Assembly (NCBI GenBank): GCA_963728985.1
Contig: CAVSME010000001.1
Location: 62,001-126,000, forward strand
DNA from: DASXAI01 sp963728985
GTDB taxonomy: Bacteria; Actinomycetota; Acidimicrobiia; Acidimicrobiales; Ilumatobacteraceae
Direction of reading: 5' to 3'
DNA: 64,000 nucleotides
The notes beneath the pieces were generated by a model. The model had not been told where the DNA came from. It ran no database searches and saw nothing but the letters and a program-made list of their open reading frames with translations. This document shows, one piece after another, positions 9,448 through 18,490 of this stretch. Every line of letters starts with the position of its first letter. Position 1 is the first letter of the stretch. A program made the position numbers and the translations under genes.

Positions 9448-10881
9448 TCAGCCGGCGGGGGCGGGCGCCCGCACAGGGTCGATCGGCGTGTCCACACCCA
9501 GTGCCGCCTCCACCACCGCCGCGGCGTCGAGCGTCTTGTCGTCGGCGAACCGGTCGCCGGTGAGCAGCACCCCGACGGGCAGGCCGTCGGCCAACCCGGC
9601 CGGCACGCACGCCGATGGCAGCCCGAGGACGTTGGCCGGCATCACGCACCGCATGAGGACCATGGTGGCCGCCGCCTGCTCGGGCGTGGCTGCGTCCCAC
9701 CCACTCTCGAAGGGCAGCTCCGTCCACGTCGGCGTGAGCACGAGGTCGGTCGTCTCGAACCACCCTGCCCAATCGCGCATGAGGGCCTCCCGGGCCATCA
9801 GCATGTGCGTATAGCCGGCCAGGTCGAGCACCGGCCACGGCTCTAGCACATGGGCGAGGAAGCGGTTGGCGTCCTCCGACATGAGCGGGCCGATGACGGG
9901 CTGCAGGCCGCGGATGTCGGCCACGATGAACTGGTGCCAAACCTCGATCACCTCCTCGAAGCGAGGCGGGAGCGAGTCGACGACCTCGTAGCCGGCGGCG
10001 TCGAGGGCGGCGGCCGCCGCCCGCACCCGCTCGGCGACGCGAGGATCGGTGGGCCCGCCCGGAGGCTCGGCCAGGGTGGCGACCCGCAGGGGGCGACCCT
10101 CCGGCGCCGGTGACACCAGCGGCGCCGGGACCGAGTACGGGTCGCGGCGGTGGCGACCAGCCAGGACCTCCAACCCGAGGCGCACGTCGGCCACGTGGCG
10201 GGCCATCGGGCCCTCGACCGGCATCAGCTGGAACGAGGCCGGACCGTCGGCGGCGGGGATGACCGTGCACAGGGGCACTCGTCCGTGCGAGGGCTTGAGC
10301 GCGGCGATGCCGCAGGCGGTGGCCGGGTTGCGCAGTGAGCCGCCGATGTCGTTGCCGAGCCCGATCGGTGACATGCCCACGGCGAGGGCGGCGCCCTCCC
10401 CGCCCGACGACCCACCCGCCGTGCGGTCGAGGTTCCACGGGTTGCGGGTGACGCCGAAGAGCGCCGAGTCGGTGTGGATCCGCAGCGCCATGTCCGGACA
10501 GTTCGTGCGGCCGATCGGGATGGCGCCGGCGGCCCGCATCCGCTCCACGACAGGCGAGTCGAGCGGGGGCACGGCGTCGGCCAGCGCCGGCAGGCCCCAG
10601 TTCGTCGAGCAACCCACCTGGTCGATGTTCTGCTTCACCGTGCACGGCACGCCGTGGAGCGGGCCGAGTCGATCACCGGCGGCCACCGCCCGGTCGGCGG
10701 CGGCGGCCCCGGCACGCGCCTCGTCGGCCAACACGCGCGTCACGGCGTTCACGGTCGGGTTGGTCGCCTCGATGCGGGCGAGGTGGGCGTCGACGACCTC
10801 GACCGACGACACCTCCTTCGCCGCGATCATCGCGGCCAGCGTCCCCGCGTCCAGCTTCCACAGTTCGCTCATCGTCGTCAT
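9448..10881 (-). CDS. Amidase-signature family hydrolase
   Basis: 477 residues with the amidase signature. Lys83 (CTVKQN), the serines of GGSSGGEGAALA (158-159) and Ser182 (NDIGGSLRN) make the Ser-cisSer-Lys triad. The family hydrolyses amides or transfers ammonia (GatA). No gatB/gatC neighbours are present, so a stand-alone amidase is more likely than tRNA amidotransferase. It lies just downstream of, and in the same direction as, the ATP-grasp/transglutaminase operon, with a 49-base gap. It could act on the products of that system; this is inference. A GGGGGG ribosome site precedes the ATG. Confidence 0.85.
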   Translation of the reverse strand: MTTMSELWKLDAGTLAAMIAAKEVSSVEVVDAHLARIEATNPTVNAVTRVLADEARAGAAAADRAVAAGDRLGPLHGVPCTVKQNIDQVGCSTNWGLPALADAVPPLDSPVVERMRAAGAIPIGRTNCPDMALRIHTDSALFGVTRNPWNLDRTAGGSSGGEGAALAVGMSPIGLGNDIGGSLRNPATACGIAALKPSHGRVPLCTVIPAADGPASFQLMPVEGPMARHVADVRLGLEVLAGRHRRDPYSVPAPLVSPAPEGRPLRVATLAEPPGGPTDPRVAERVRAAAAALDAAGYEVVDSLPPRFEEVIEVWHQFIVADIRGLQPVIGPLMSEDANRFLAHVLEPWPVLDLAGYTHMLMAREALMRDWAGWFETTDLVLTPTWTELPFESGWDAATPEQAAATMVLMRCVMPANVLGLPSACVPAGLADGLPVGVLLTGDRFADDKTLDAAAVVEAALGVDTPIDPVRAPAPAG

Positions 10882-10930
10882 CCCCCCGGAACGTCTCTCG
10901 GTGGCGCGACCGTAACCCGGCCGCGCCCGA

Positions 10931-11809
10931 TCACCCGCCGACCCGCTGGACGTCGACGGCCACGTCGAGGGTCTGCTCCACCGCCGGCCCGAACACCACG
11001 CCGCGCACCGGGGTGACGTCGGCGTAGTCGCGCCCCCACGCCACCGTGATGTGGCGGTTGGGCGGCACCTGGTCGTTGGTCGGGTCGGCGTCCATCCAGC
11101 CGTAGCCGGGCACGAACACGGAGAGCCACGCGTGCGAGGCGTCGGAGCCGACGAGCTTGGCCTCGCCCGGCGGCGGCTGCGTCTCGATGTACCCGCTCAC
11201 GTAGCGGGCGGGCAGGCCGAGCGAACGCAGGCAGCCGATGGCGAGATGGGCGAAGTCCTGGCACACGCCGCGGCGGTGGTCGAGCACCTCCATCGGCGGT
11301 GTGGTCACGTCGGTGAAGCCCGGGTCGAAGGCGAAGTCGGTGAAGATGCGATGGGTGAGGTCGGCCACGCCCTCGTGGAGCGGACGCCCGGCGGCGAACG
11401 ACCGCCGGGCGTACTCGGCCAGCGCCGCGTCGGCCACCACCAACGGCGAGTCGAGGGCGCACTGGCGGGCGAGCAGACCGTCGGGTGTCGTGTCGCCGGC
11501 CAGCAGGTCGGGCGTCGCCTCCCAAGCCGGCGACGCGTCCGCTGCTGGCGGCACCTCGACTTCGATGTCGCTCGTTGCTGTCACGCTCAGGTGCTCGTGC
11601 GGCTGCTGCAGCGCGAGGTACGACACGAGGTTGCCGAACCCGTCGATGTGCGTGTGGCGGTGATCCGGCGCCGGCACCACCTCGACATCGGCCTGCAACA
11701 CGTGCTGGTGGGGCGTCTCCCGCACCAGCAGGTGGGCGATCGTCTGGCCGCTCGTGACCGGCGCCCCGTAGTGGTAGTCGGTGCGGTGGGTGACCCGGTA
11801 GCGCGTCAT
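10931..11809 (-). CDS. Transglutaminase-like cysteine protein (bacterial N-terminal plus core domain)
   Basis: 292 residues. An N-terminal beta-rich bacterial transglutaminase domain (YRVTHRTDYHYGAPV) is followed by the transglutaminase-like core. The triad is Cys183 (RRGVCQDFAH), His226 (SHAW) and Asp242 (WMDADPTN). No signal peptide, so it is cytoplasmic. Such proteins make or cut isopeptide or peptide bonds. The start overlaps the end of the ATP-grasp/alpha-E gene by four bases. It is the last member of a co-transcribed set found in many bacteria and predicted to build and edit peptides. Confidence 0.88.
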   Translation of the reverse strand: MTRYRVTHRTDYHYGAPVTSGQTIAHLLVRETPHQHVLQADVEVVPAPDHRHTHIDGFGNLVSYLALQQPHEHLSVTATSDIEVEVPPAADASPAWEATPDLLAGDTTPDGLLARQCALDSPLVVADAALAEYARRSFAAGRPLHEGVADLTHRIFTDFAFDPGFTDVTTPPMEVLDHRRGVCQDFAHLAIGCLRSLGLPARYVSGYIETQPPPGEAKLVGSDASHAWLSVFVPGYGWMDADPTNDQVPPNRHITVAWGRDYADVTPVRGVVFGPAVEQTLDVAVDVQRVGG

Positions 11810-14274
11810 CCCCCTCCCCGGCGGAAGCGGCCGGTGGTCTCGTCGCCGAACCAGCGGGTCATGATGCCGTCGGCCAGCGCCAGGAGGGGCCCGCGCACGT
11901 CAAGCACCAGTTGGGCGAGGGCGCGGTCGGGCGCGTCGAGCAGCGCCCGGGCCGACGCCTCCACCAGCGCGGCGTGGTCGGCCCACTCGGCGCGCGCCGG
12001 CAGCCCGGCGAGGTCCTCGGCGAGGCGGTCGAGCTGGAAGGCCAGCGACCGGGGGTTGGCGTCGTCGACGAGCAGGAGATCCACAATTGCATCGAGGGTG
12101 AGATCGCTGCGGTAGCGCCGCCGGTACTCGACCAGGCTCTCGGTCGCGGTGAGCACGGTCTCGTAGAGCGCCTGGGTGGCCGCCGCCGGCACGGGCGGCA
12201 CGAGGCTGGCCTCCACCAGGCCGAGCAGGAGCACCGCCCGCTCGACCCGGCGCCCGAGGTCGAGGAAGCGCCACGCCGGCCCCCGGACGGTGGCGTCGTT
12301 GGCCAGGCCCACCAGCGCGCTGGACGCCACCAGCACCCGGTCGAGCGACTCGACGACGGCGAAGTCGGACGCGCCGGCGACGTCGCCGGCGAGCACCACC
12401 CGCTCGGCCTCCAGCATGCCGAGGACCCGCCACGTGGTGCCGGAGAGGAACTCCCGCACCGAGCGGGCCGACGTGCGCAGGTGCGAGAGGCTCGGCGCCA
12501 GCGCGCCGGCCCGGCCGGTGAGGGCGGCGGCGATCTCGGCGTCGAACCCCGTGCGCCCCGGACCGAAGGTCGCACCGGAGCGGCCGCCGCTCACGGCGCG
12601 GAGGCCGGCCAGCGCCGCTGGCGCCCAGCTCGCGGAAGCGACCAGTTCGGGCTGCTCCTCGGCGTGCGTCATGACGGTGCGCACCATGCGGGCCACCGCC
12701 TCCGCCCGCTCGCCGTTGCGCCCGAGCCAGAACAGCGACTCGGCGGCGCGGCTCGGCAAGGAGCTGCGCAGGTCGACCTGCGGCACGTCCGGCTCGAGGC
12801 GCCGGCGGGCGAACGAGCGCCGCTGCCCTTCCTCTGCCAGCACCCAGACGTCCTTGCTCGTCCCGGTGGTCTGGGCCAGCACGGGGCGCTGGATGTCCAC
12901 GACCCGCCCGAGCCCGCCGGGCAGCACGACGTGGCGATCCGGCGCCGCCACGACTTGCGTGCGGATCACGGCGGTGCCCGGACCCACGCCGCCCGGCCGC
13001 AGCACCGGCGTGGTGGCGAAGTCGGCCTTCTCCTGGGCGACGTAGCGGTGCGGCGCGCGTTCGATCCGCCGCCGCCACGCCTGGGCGTCGGCGTCGGTCA
13101 GGTCACCGGCGAACGCCGACCGCACGGGCGTCACCGGATCGGTGTCGTGGAGCACCATCCGGTCGAACCCGTTCAGCACAACTGCCCGCTGGTCCGGATC
13201 GCCGCACCACAGCGTGGGCAACGACGCCAACCGCAGCCGCTCGCCGAGGAGGCGCTCGCAGAGCGCCGGCAGGTAGGCCTGGAGCCCGAGATGGCCGGCG
13301 ATGGCCGACCCGAGGGCGTTGGCCACGGCCACGCCGTGCTCACGTGCCGCCGCCACGAGACCGGGCACGCCGCGCGGCGAGTCGGGCTCGAGCTCGAGGG
13401 GGTCGGCGGCGGCTTCCTCCATGCGGCGCAGTACAGCATCGACGGGCTCCATGCCCCCGAGAGCACGAAGCCAGACCCGGCCGTCGCGCACGGCCAGGTC
13501 GGCGCCCTCGACGAGGTTGTAGCCGAGGTAGCTGGCGAGGTACGAGTGCTCGAAGTAGCTCGGGTGGCCGATCCCGGGCGTGAGCACCACGACACGCGGG
13601 CTGCTGCGGTCCTCCGGCGCGGCGGCCGAGAGCGCCGCCCGCACGCCGATGAAGAAGTCGGCCAGGCCCCGCACCCCGAGATCGCGGTACGTGTCGGGGA
13701 AGAGCCTCGTGAGGACGGTGCGGTTCAAGACGGCGTAGCCGGCGCCGGCCGGTGCGTCGGTGTGGTCGGCCAGGACGAGGAGCCGGCCGTCGGCGTGACG
13801 GACCACGTCGGCGCCGTACAGCACGAGCCGGCGCCCGGACGCGGGCACCACGCCGTGACACGCGGCCCGGAACGCACGCGACCCGAGCACCAGCTCGGCC
13901 GGCACCACGCCGTCGAGCAGCATCCGGCGGTCGCCGTAGAGGTCGTCGAGCAGCGCGTCGAGGAGCCGGGCCCGCTGCACCAGCCCCTCTTCCAGGGCGG
14001 ACCACTCCCGCCCGCTGATGACGATCGGGACCGGGTCGATGCGCAGGGGCCGGCTGGCGTCGGTGCCGTCGTCGTGGACGACGTGGCTCGCGCCTTCGGC
14101 CACGAGCAGCCGGTCGGCCCGCAGGCGACGCTCGTCGATCTCCGCCGGGCCCATCCGCCCGAACGTGCCGACCAAGGCCAGCCAGGGCTCGCGGATGCGG
14201 CCGCGCTCGTCGGCCAGCTCGTCGTAACGCCCGGGCTCGGGCGCGTAGGTGGTGAGGGTGGGCGCGAGATCCAT
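11806..14274 (-). CDS. Fusion of circularly permuted ATP-grasp ligase and alpha-E domain
   Basis: 822 residues. About residues 1-490 are the circularly permuted ATP-grasp type 2 domain (DUF404/DUF407; VVVLTPGIGHPSYFEHSYLA, GVAVANALGSAIA). About 500-815 are an alpha-E domain (DUF403; AESLFWLGRNGERAEAVARMVR). In the next two genes upstream the same two domains are separate proteins, so this looks like a second, fused copy. It is more diverged: where the separate ligase has VVKPANESGGYG, the matching region here is not recognisable, which raises doubt about its catalytic activity. Predicted role is peptide-bond formation; substrate unknown. Confidence 0.85.
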   Translation of the reverse strand: MDLAPTLTTYAPEPGRYDELADERGRIREPWLALVGTFGRMGPAEIDERRLRADRLLVAEGASHVVHDDGTDASRPLRIDPVPIVISGREWSALEEGLVQRARLLDALLDDLYGDRRMLLDGVVPAELVLGSRAFRAACHGVVPASGRRLVLYGADVVRHADGRLLVLADHTDAPAGAGYAVLNRTVLTRLFPDTYRDLGVRGLADFFIGVRAALSAAAPEDRSSPRVVVLTPGIGHPSYFEHSYLASYLGYNLVEGADLAVRDGRVWLRALGGMEPVDAVLRRMEEAAADPLELEPDSPRGVPGLVAAAREHGVAVANALGSAIAGHLGLQAYLPALCERLLGERLRLASLPTLWCGDPDQRAVVLNGFDRMVLHDTDPVTPVRSAFAGDLTDADAQAWRRRIERAPHRYVAQEKADFATTPVLRPGGVGPGTAVIRTQVVAAPDRHVVLPGGLGRVVDIQRPVLAQTTGTSKDVWVLAEEGQRRSFARRRLEPDVPQVDLRSSLPSRAAESLFWLGRNGERAEAVARMVRTVMTHAEEQPELVASASWAPAALAGLRAVSGGRSGATFGPGRTGFDAEIAAALTGRAGALAPSLSHLRTSARSVREFLSGTTWRVLGMLEAERVVLAGDVAGASDFAVVESLDRVLVASSALVGLANDATVRGPAWRFLDLGRRVERAVLLLGLVEASLVPPVPAAATQALYETVLTATESLVEYRRRYRSDLTLDAIVDLLLVDDANPRSLAFQLDRLAEDLAGLPARAEWADHAALVEASARALLDAPDRALAQLVLDVRGPLLALADGIMTRWFGDETTGRFRRGGG

Positions 14275-14289
14275 GACCGGAGATGGGTG

Positions 14290-15231
14290 CTACTGGTCTG
14301 CCGGCGTCCGAACATAGGTCGAGATGACCCGGTCGTGGATGCCACCGATGGCCAGCTGCAGCCGGTCGGCCAGGTCGTGGAGCCCGTCGCCGTCCAGCTC
14401 GTCGAGACGGACAGCGGCCAGCAGGCGGCGAACCTCGTCGCACGCCAGCAGGACCAGGTCGGGGTGCGGCAGCCGCTGCAGGCTCTCCATCACGTGGGTC
14501 AGGCAGCACGTGAACGACCGGGGGAAGGCGTCGTCGAGCAGCAGGAACCGCAGGGTCGCCGGGCCTTCGACCGGGCGACGCGTGGCGCGGTGGTACATCT
14601 GCAGCGCCGACAGCGAGCGCAGCACGCTCATCCACTGCACGTCGTCGTGGGGGTCGGCCTCCTCCCCGACCGGGAGCATGAGCGACCCGGCCCGCACATC
14701 GATCACGCGCGTGGTCATGTCGGCCCGCTCGAGGGCGCGACCCAGGCGCATGAACTCGTGGGCATCGTCCCGGCTCATGGTGGATCCGAGGAAGCCGGCG
14801 GTGCGCAACGACTCACCGACCACCCGCTCGAGGAAGCGAGACCGGCTGGCGCGGGCCACGCCGTCGAGATGGTGGCTGGCCACGTACAGGTAGAGGTCGT
14901 TGACCGACTGCCAGACCTCACGGGGCAGCACCTCGCGGCACGTCCGGAAGCCCTCGCGCGCCTGCTCGACCGACATGAGGATGCTGCCGGCGTTCTCCCG
15001 ATCGGCCACGAGGAAGCGCACGATCGACATCTCGTCGGCCCGCTCGTAGCGAGCGTCGAACGCCTCGCGCGTGCCCATGATGGCCAGAAGAGGCTCCCAG
15101 TTCACCGGCACCGAGGTGGGCAGGTCCACGATCATGTTCGTGTGCTCGCGCACGATACGAGCGGTGTCCTCGGCCCGCTCGAGGTAGCGCGCCGCCCAGT
15201 AGAGGGTCTCGGCCACGCGCGAGAGCAGCAT
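14290..15231 (-). CDS. Alpha-E domain protein (DUF403)
   Basis: 313 residues, all-helical, beginning MLLSRVAETLYWAARYLERAE, the usual start of this family. The ATG at 15231 was chosen because it shares its first base with the stop of the upstream ATP-grasp gene (TGATG); a longer upstream frame is spurious. Alpha-E proteins nearly always sit beside circularly permuted ATP-grasp ligases and are thought to assist them. The biochemical role is not known. Confidence 0.88.
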   Translation of the reverse strand: MLLSRVAETLYWAARYLERAEDTARIVREHTNMIVDLPTSVPVNWEPLLAIMGTREAFDARYERADEMSIVRFLVADRENAGSILMSVEQAREGFRTCREVLPREVWQSVNDLYLYVASHHLDGVARASRSRFLERVVGESLRTAGFLGSTMSRDDAHEFMRLGRALERADMTTRVIDVRAGSLMLPVGEEADPHDDVQWMSVLRSLSALQMYHRATRRPVEGPATLRFLLLDDAFPRSFTCCLTHVMESLQRLPHPDLVLLACDEVRRLLAAVRLDELDGDGLHDLADRLQLAIGGIHDRVISTYVRTPADQ

Positions 15232-16721
15232 CAGCCCTGTTCTTGGCGCTGGTCTTGGCCGCTGTACACGTGGGGTAGCGACTTGTCGACGATCCACGTG
15301 TCCTTGCTGCCGCCACCCTGGCTGGAGTTCACCACCAGCGAGCCCTCGGGCAGAGCGACTCGTGTGAGCCCGCCCTTGGTCACGTAGCTCGTGGCGCCCG
15401 TCAGGATGAAGGGTCGCAGATCGATGTGGCGGGGTTCCAACCGCCCGTTGCACAACGTCGGCGCCGTCGACAGGGACAGGATGGGTTGCGCCACCCAGTT
15501 GCGCGGGTCGGCTTCGATGGCGGCGATGCGGTCGTCGAGCTCGTCACGCCTCGCCCGGTTGCCGATGAGGATCCCGTAGCCGCCGCTCTCGTTGGCCGGC
15601 TTCACCACGAGATCGCCGATGTTGTCGACGACGAAGCGCCGCTCCTCGGGGTAGAGGCACCGCCACGTCGGCACGTTCGGGAGCAACGGCTCCTCGCCCT
15701 CGTAGTACCGGATGATGTCGGGCACCCACGCGTACACCACCTTGTCGTCGGCCACGCCGGCGCCGGGCGCGTTGGCGATGGCGACGTTGCCCGCCCGCCA
15801 CGCCCGCACCAGACCGGGTACGCCGAGGGCGGAGTCGGGCCGGAAGACCTCCGGGTCGAGGAACAGGTCGTCGATGCGGCGGTAGATCACGTCGACGCGC
15901 TGGGGGCCGGCGATGGTGCGCATGTAGACGCAGTCGTCCGCGGCCACGAAGAGGTCCCGACCCTCCACGAGCTCGACGCCCATGCGCTGCGCGAGGAAGC
16001 TGTGCTCGAAGTACGCCGAGTTGAAGATGCCCGGCGTGAGCACCACCACGGACGGCTCGACTCCCTCGCGTGCGGGTGCGATCGACGTGAGGAGCTTCGA
16101 CAGCTCGGCCGTGTAGCCGTCGACGGGGAGCACGTTCTGGCGCTCGAACAGATCGGCGAACGCCCGCTTGGAGATGAGCCGGTTCTCCAGCAGGTAGCTC
16201 ACGCCCGAGGGCACCCGCAGGTTGTCCTCGAGGACGTACATCGTGCCATCGGCATCGCGCACGAGGTCGCTGCCGCTGATGTGGGCCCACACGCCGAAGG
16301 CGGGATGCACGCCCCGGCACTCGGGCCGGTAGTTCGTGCTGTCGTCGAGCAGCTCGCCCGGGAAGACGCCGTCGCGCACGATGCGCTGGTCGTTGTAGAG
16401 GTCGTCGATGAACGCGTTGAGGGCGCGGAGGCGTTGCATCAACCCGGTCTCGATGCTGCTCCACTCCTCGGCGTCGATGATCCGGGGCACCACGTCCAGC
16501 GGCCACGCCCGATCGATGCCGCGACCGTCGGAGTACACGGTGAACGTGATGCCCATGGCCAAGATGTCGATGTCGGCCAGGTCTTGGCGCGCCTGGAGCT
16601 CCGCTGTCCCCAGGGCGCGCAGCTGACCCACCAACTCGGCGGCGGCGGGTCGGGGCGTGCCGTCGGCCTCGAGGAGCTCGTCCCAGGCACCAGTGAGAGG
16701 GCGAAGGGTGGCCATGGTCAC
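15231..16721 (-). CDS. Circularly permuted ATP-grasp type 2 ligase (DUF404/DUF407)
   Basis: 496 residues, the normal size. Family motifs are intact: VVVLTPGIFNSAYFEHSFLA, GNVAIANAPGAGVADDK, LVVKPANESGGYG and SSQGGGSKDTWIV. ATP-grasp enzymes join a carboxylate to an amine through an acyl-phosphate. This family is predicted to make a peptide or isopeptide bond. It is the first gene of the operon ligase, alpha-E, ligase/alpha-E, transglutaminase. The start is GTG, or an ATG two codons later. The proteasome-like peptidase that often belongs to this cluster is not present nearby. Confidence 0.9.
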   Translation of the reverse strand: MTMATLRPLTGAWDELLEADGTPRPAAAELVGQLRALGTAELQARQDLADIDILAMGITFTVYSDGRGIDRAWPLDVVPRIIDAEEWSSIETGLMQRLRALNAFIDDLYNDQRIVRDGVFPGELLDDSTNYRPECRGVHPAFGVWAHISGSDLVRDADGTMYVLEDNLRVPSGVSYLLENRLISKRAFADLFERQNVLPVDGYTAELSKLLTSIAPAREGVEPSVVVLTPGIFNSAYFEHSFLAQRMGVELVEGRDLFVAADDCVYMRTIAGPQRVDVIYRRIDDLFLDPEVFRPDSALGVPGLVRAWRAGNVAIANAPGAGVADDKVVYAWVPDIIRYYEGEEPLLPNVPTWRCLYPEERRFVVDNIGDLVVKPANESGGYGILIGNRARRDELDDRIAAIEADPRNWVAQPILSLSTAPTLCNGRLEPRHIDLRPFILTGATSYVTKGGLTRVALPEGSLVVNSSQGGGSKDTWIVDKSLPHVYSGQDQRQEQG

Positions 16722-16820
16722 GGCGACTGACTACTGCCGGGCCATGTCACGTCGATGTTGGGCGTGTGACGGCTCCATGAATGACACAGATGTTCCCACC
16801 GCGGCGTAGGTTCACCCGCC
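16722..16820. promoter_or_regulatory. Divergent promoter region, ATP-grasp operon and oxidoreductase
   Basis: On the plus strand TGACAC (16782-16787), an 18-base spacer and TAGGTT (16806-16811) form a likely promoter nine bases before the oxidoreductase ATG. The minus-strand promoter for the ATP-grasp operon is less clear; GTAGTC about seven bases upstream of the GTG is a weak candidate. Confidence 0.4.
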
Positions 16821-17735
16821 ATGCGGTTCTCCTTCTGGCCCAATGCCGGCCAAGACTGGTCCGAAATCCTCGACGTCTCTCTCCATGCGGAGCGCACCGG
16901 ATGGGACGGCATCTGGATCGCCGATCACTTCATGCCCATGGCCGGCGATCTCGACGTACCGATGCACGAGTGCTGGTCCGTCCTCGCCGCGCTGGCCGCC
17001 GCTGTCCCCCGCGTGCGCCTCGGCGCCCTCGTCGCCGGCATCACGTACCGCAACCCGGCGGTGCTCACCAAGCAGGCCATCACCATCGACCACGTGAGCG
17101 GCGGCCGCCTCGTGTTCGGCATCGGCGCCGGCTGGCAGGAGAACGAGCACGAGGCGTACGGCATCGCGCTCGGCTCCATCAAGGAGCGCCTGGACCGCTT
17201 CGAGGAGGCGTGCCAGATCGTGACCGGACTGCTGACGCAGGATCGCACCACGTTCTCCGGTCGCTTCTACGAGATCACCGACGCGCCGCTGGAGCCCAAG
17301 GCGGCGAGCGGCAGCCTGCCCGTGCTCATCGGCGGCGGGGGCGAGAAGCGCACCATGCGCATCGCCGCCAAGTACGCCGACGAGTGGAACGTCTGGGGTG
17401 ATCCTGCGCTGCTGGCCGCCAAGCGCGAGGTGCTGGCGCGTCATTGCGAGGATCACGGCCGCGACCCGGACTCGATCACGCGCAGCGCCAACGCCTTGCT
17501 GTTCCTCAGCGAGGACGAGTCGTGGGTGGCCGAGCGCCGCACCCGTGACGTCGGTCGGCCGTCGATCATCGGTACGCCCGCCGAAGTCGTGGACATCGTG
17601 GCCGCCTATGCAGAGGCGGGCGTCGAGGAGCTCATCATCCCCGACTTCAACCTGGGCCGCGATCCCGGCCGCAAGCGCGACACCATGGACCTCTTCATGG
17701 AACAGGTCGTGCGGGTGGTCGCCCCCACCGTTTGA
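16821..17735 (+). CDS. LLM-class (luciferase-like) oxidoreductase, probably F420-dependent
   Basis: 304 residues with a luciferase-like TIM-barrel pattern: an ERTGWDGIWIADHF strand near the N-terminus, VRLGALVAGITYRNPAVLTK, GGRLVFGIGAGWQENEHEAYG and VLIGGGGEKRTM. These are typical of actinobacterial F420-dependent oxidoreductases rather than FMN luciferases. The substrate is not predictable. Its stop codon lies inside the -35 box predicted for the next small gene. Confidence 0.85.
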   Translation: MRFSFWPNAGQDWSEILDVSLHAERTGWDGIWIADHFMPMAGDLDVPMHECWSVLAALAAAVPRVRLGALVAGITYRNPAVLTKQAITIDHVSGGRLVFGIGAGWQENEHEAYGIALGSIKERLDRFEEACQIVTGLLTQDRTTFSGRFYEITDAPLEPKAASGSLPVLIGGGGEKRTMRIAAKYADEWNVWGDPALLAAKREVLARHCEDHGRDPDSITRSANALLFLSEDESWVAERRTRDVGRPSIIGTPAEVVDIVAAYAEAGVEELIIPDFNLGRDPGRKRDTMDLFMEQVVRVVAPTV

Positions 17736-17758
17736 CCCTTTCGCCGCTTGGGTAGTTG
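17731..17758 (+). promoter_or_regulatory. Predicted promoter of the 54-residue membrane protein gene
   Basis: TTTGAC (17731-17736), 16 bases and TAGTTG (17753-17758), ending six bases before the ATG. This suggests a leaderless transcript. Confidence 0.4.
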
Positions 17759-17764
17759 TTCGGT

Positions 17765-17929
17765 ATGGCAACACTGTTATGGCTCGCCGCGGTCGTCCTC
17801 GTCGTCCTCGGCATCATCACCCTCATCACCGGCAACATCCTCTTCGGTCTCCTCCTCATCGTCGTCGGCCTGCTGATCGGCCCAGGCGGCGTGAGCATCT
17901 ACGGCGGCCGTCGTCGCGGCGTCCACTGA
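17765..17929 (+). CDS. Small two-segment membrane protein
   Basis: 54 residues: a first hydrophobic segment at about 3-21, a short turn (ITGN), a second at about 25-39, then a conserved-looking basic tail (GPGGVSIYGGRRRGVH). The coding reading is supported by a promoter just upstream, a strong hairpin terminator 34 bases downstream, and a glycine/arginine-rich end that I believe recurs in small actinobacterial membrane proteins. Function unknown. The promoter and terminator make it a stand-alone transcript. Confidence 0.7.
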   Translation: MATLLWLAAVVLVVLGIITLITGNILFGLLLIVVGLLIGPGGVSIYGGRRRGVH

Positions 17930-17962
17930 CGAACCCAGCGACCTGACAGGAAGCAACGGCAC

Positions 17963-18004
17963 GAAGCGGTGCCCCCGGCGATTCGTCGCCAGGGGCGCCG
18001 CTTC
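17963..18004 (+). terminator. Strong hairpin terminator
   Basis: Long stem formed by GAAGCGGTGCCCCCGGCGA and TCGCCAGGGGCGCCGCTTC around a TTCG loop, with one bulge and a mismatch, followed by a short T-containing stretch (GGCGTTTCT). It separates the small membrane protein gene from the next transcript. Confidence 0.75.
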
Positions 18005-18052
18005 GGCGTTTCTGCCCCGGCATGAGTCCGCCGCCCACCTAGCCTCAGCGGG

Positions 18053-18490
18053 ATGCGGGGGCGCGCGATCGCGGTCACCACGGCCGTGGTGGTGCTCGTG
18101 GTGCTGTCACCGGCGCTACGCGGGGCACCGCGCGACGGGTTCCCGCTGTCGAACTACCCGATGTTCGCCACCGACGTCGGGCGCACGGCGGTGGTCGACA
18201 CCGCTCGCGGTCTGCGGACCGACGGCACCACGGTCACCCTGTCACCTCGCCTCGTGACGGGCACGGACGAGGTCATCCTCGCCGCCAGCACCGTGAGCAA
18301 CGCCGTCGCCGGCGGCGCGGACCGCACGGCTCGCCTGTGCGACGAGATCGCCGCCCGGCTGACGAGCACACCCGACGTCGTCGGGGTCCGCATCGCCACC
18401 GAGACCCTCGACGCCGTCGACTGGTTCGACGGCGCCACGACACCGAGCGCGGTGGAGGTGCGGGCCACATGCCCGGTGCCGGGACGCTGA
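18053..18490 (+). CDS. Secreted or membrane-anchored protein beside HTTM gene
   Basis: 145 residues. An N-terminal hydrophobic stretch (about 5-22, AIAVTTAVVVLVVLSPAL) acts as a signal peptide or anchor, followed by an FPLSNYPMFATD motif and an otherwise soluble body with two cysteines. TAGCCT ends seven bases before the ATG (leaderless). It overlaps the HTTM gene by 22 bases in a different frame, so the two are made together. No known enzyme fold recognised; perhaps a partner of the HTTM protein. Confidence 0.7.
   Translation: MRGRAIAVTTAVVVLVVLSPALRGAPRDGFPLSNYPMFATDVGRTAVVDTARGLRTDGTTVTLSPRLVTGTDEVILAASTVSNAVAGGADRTARLCDEIAARLTSTPDVVGVRIATETLDAVDWFDGATTPSAVEVRATCPVPGR

Noticed and set aside
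11911..15387. A 1,158-codon open frame on the plus strand
   Set aside because: Low-complexity, Arg/His/Gly-rich text antisense to three clear genes of the ATP-grasp operon; a product of high GC.
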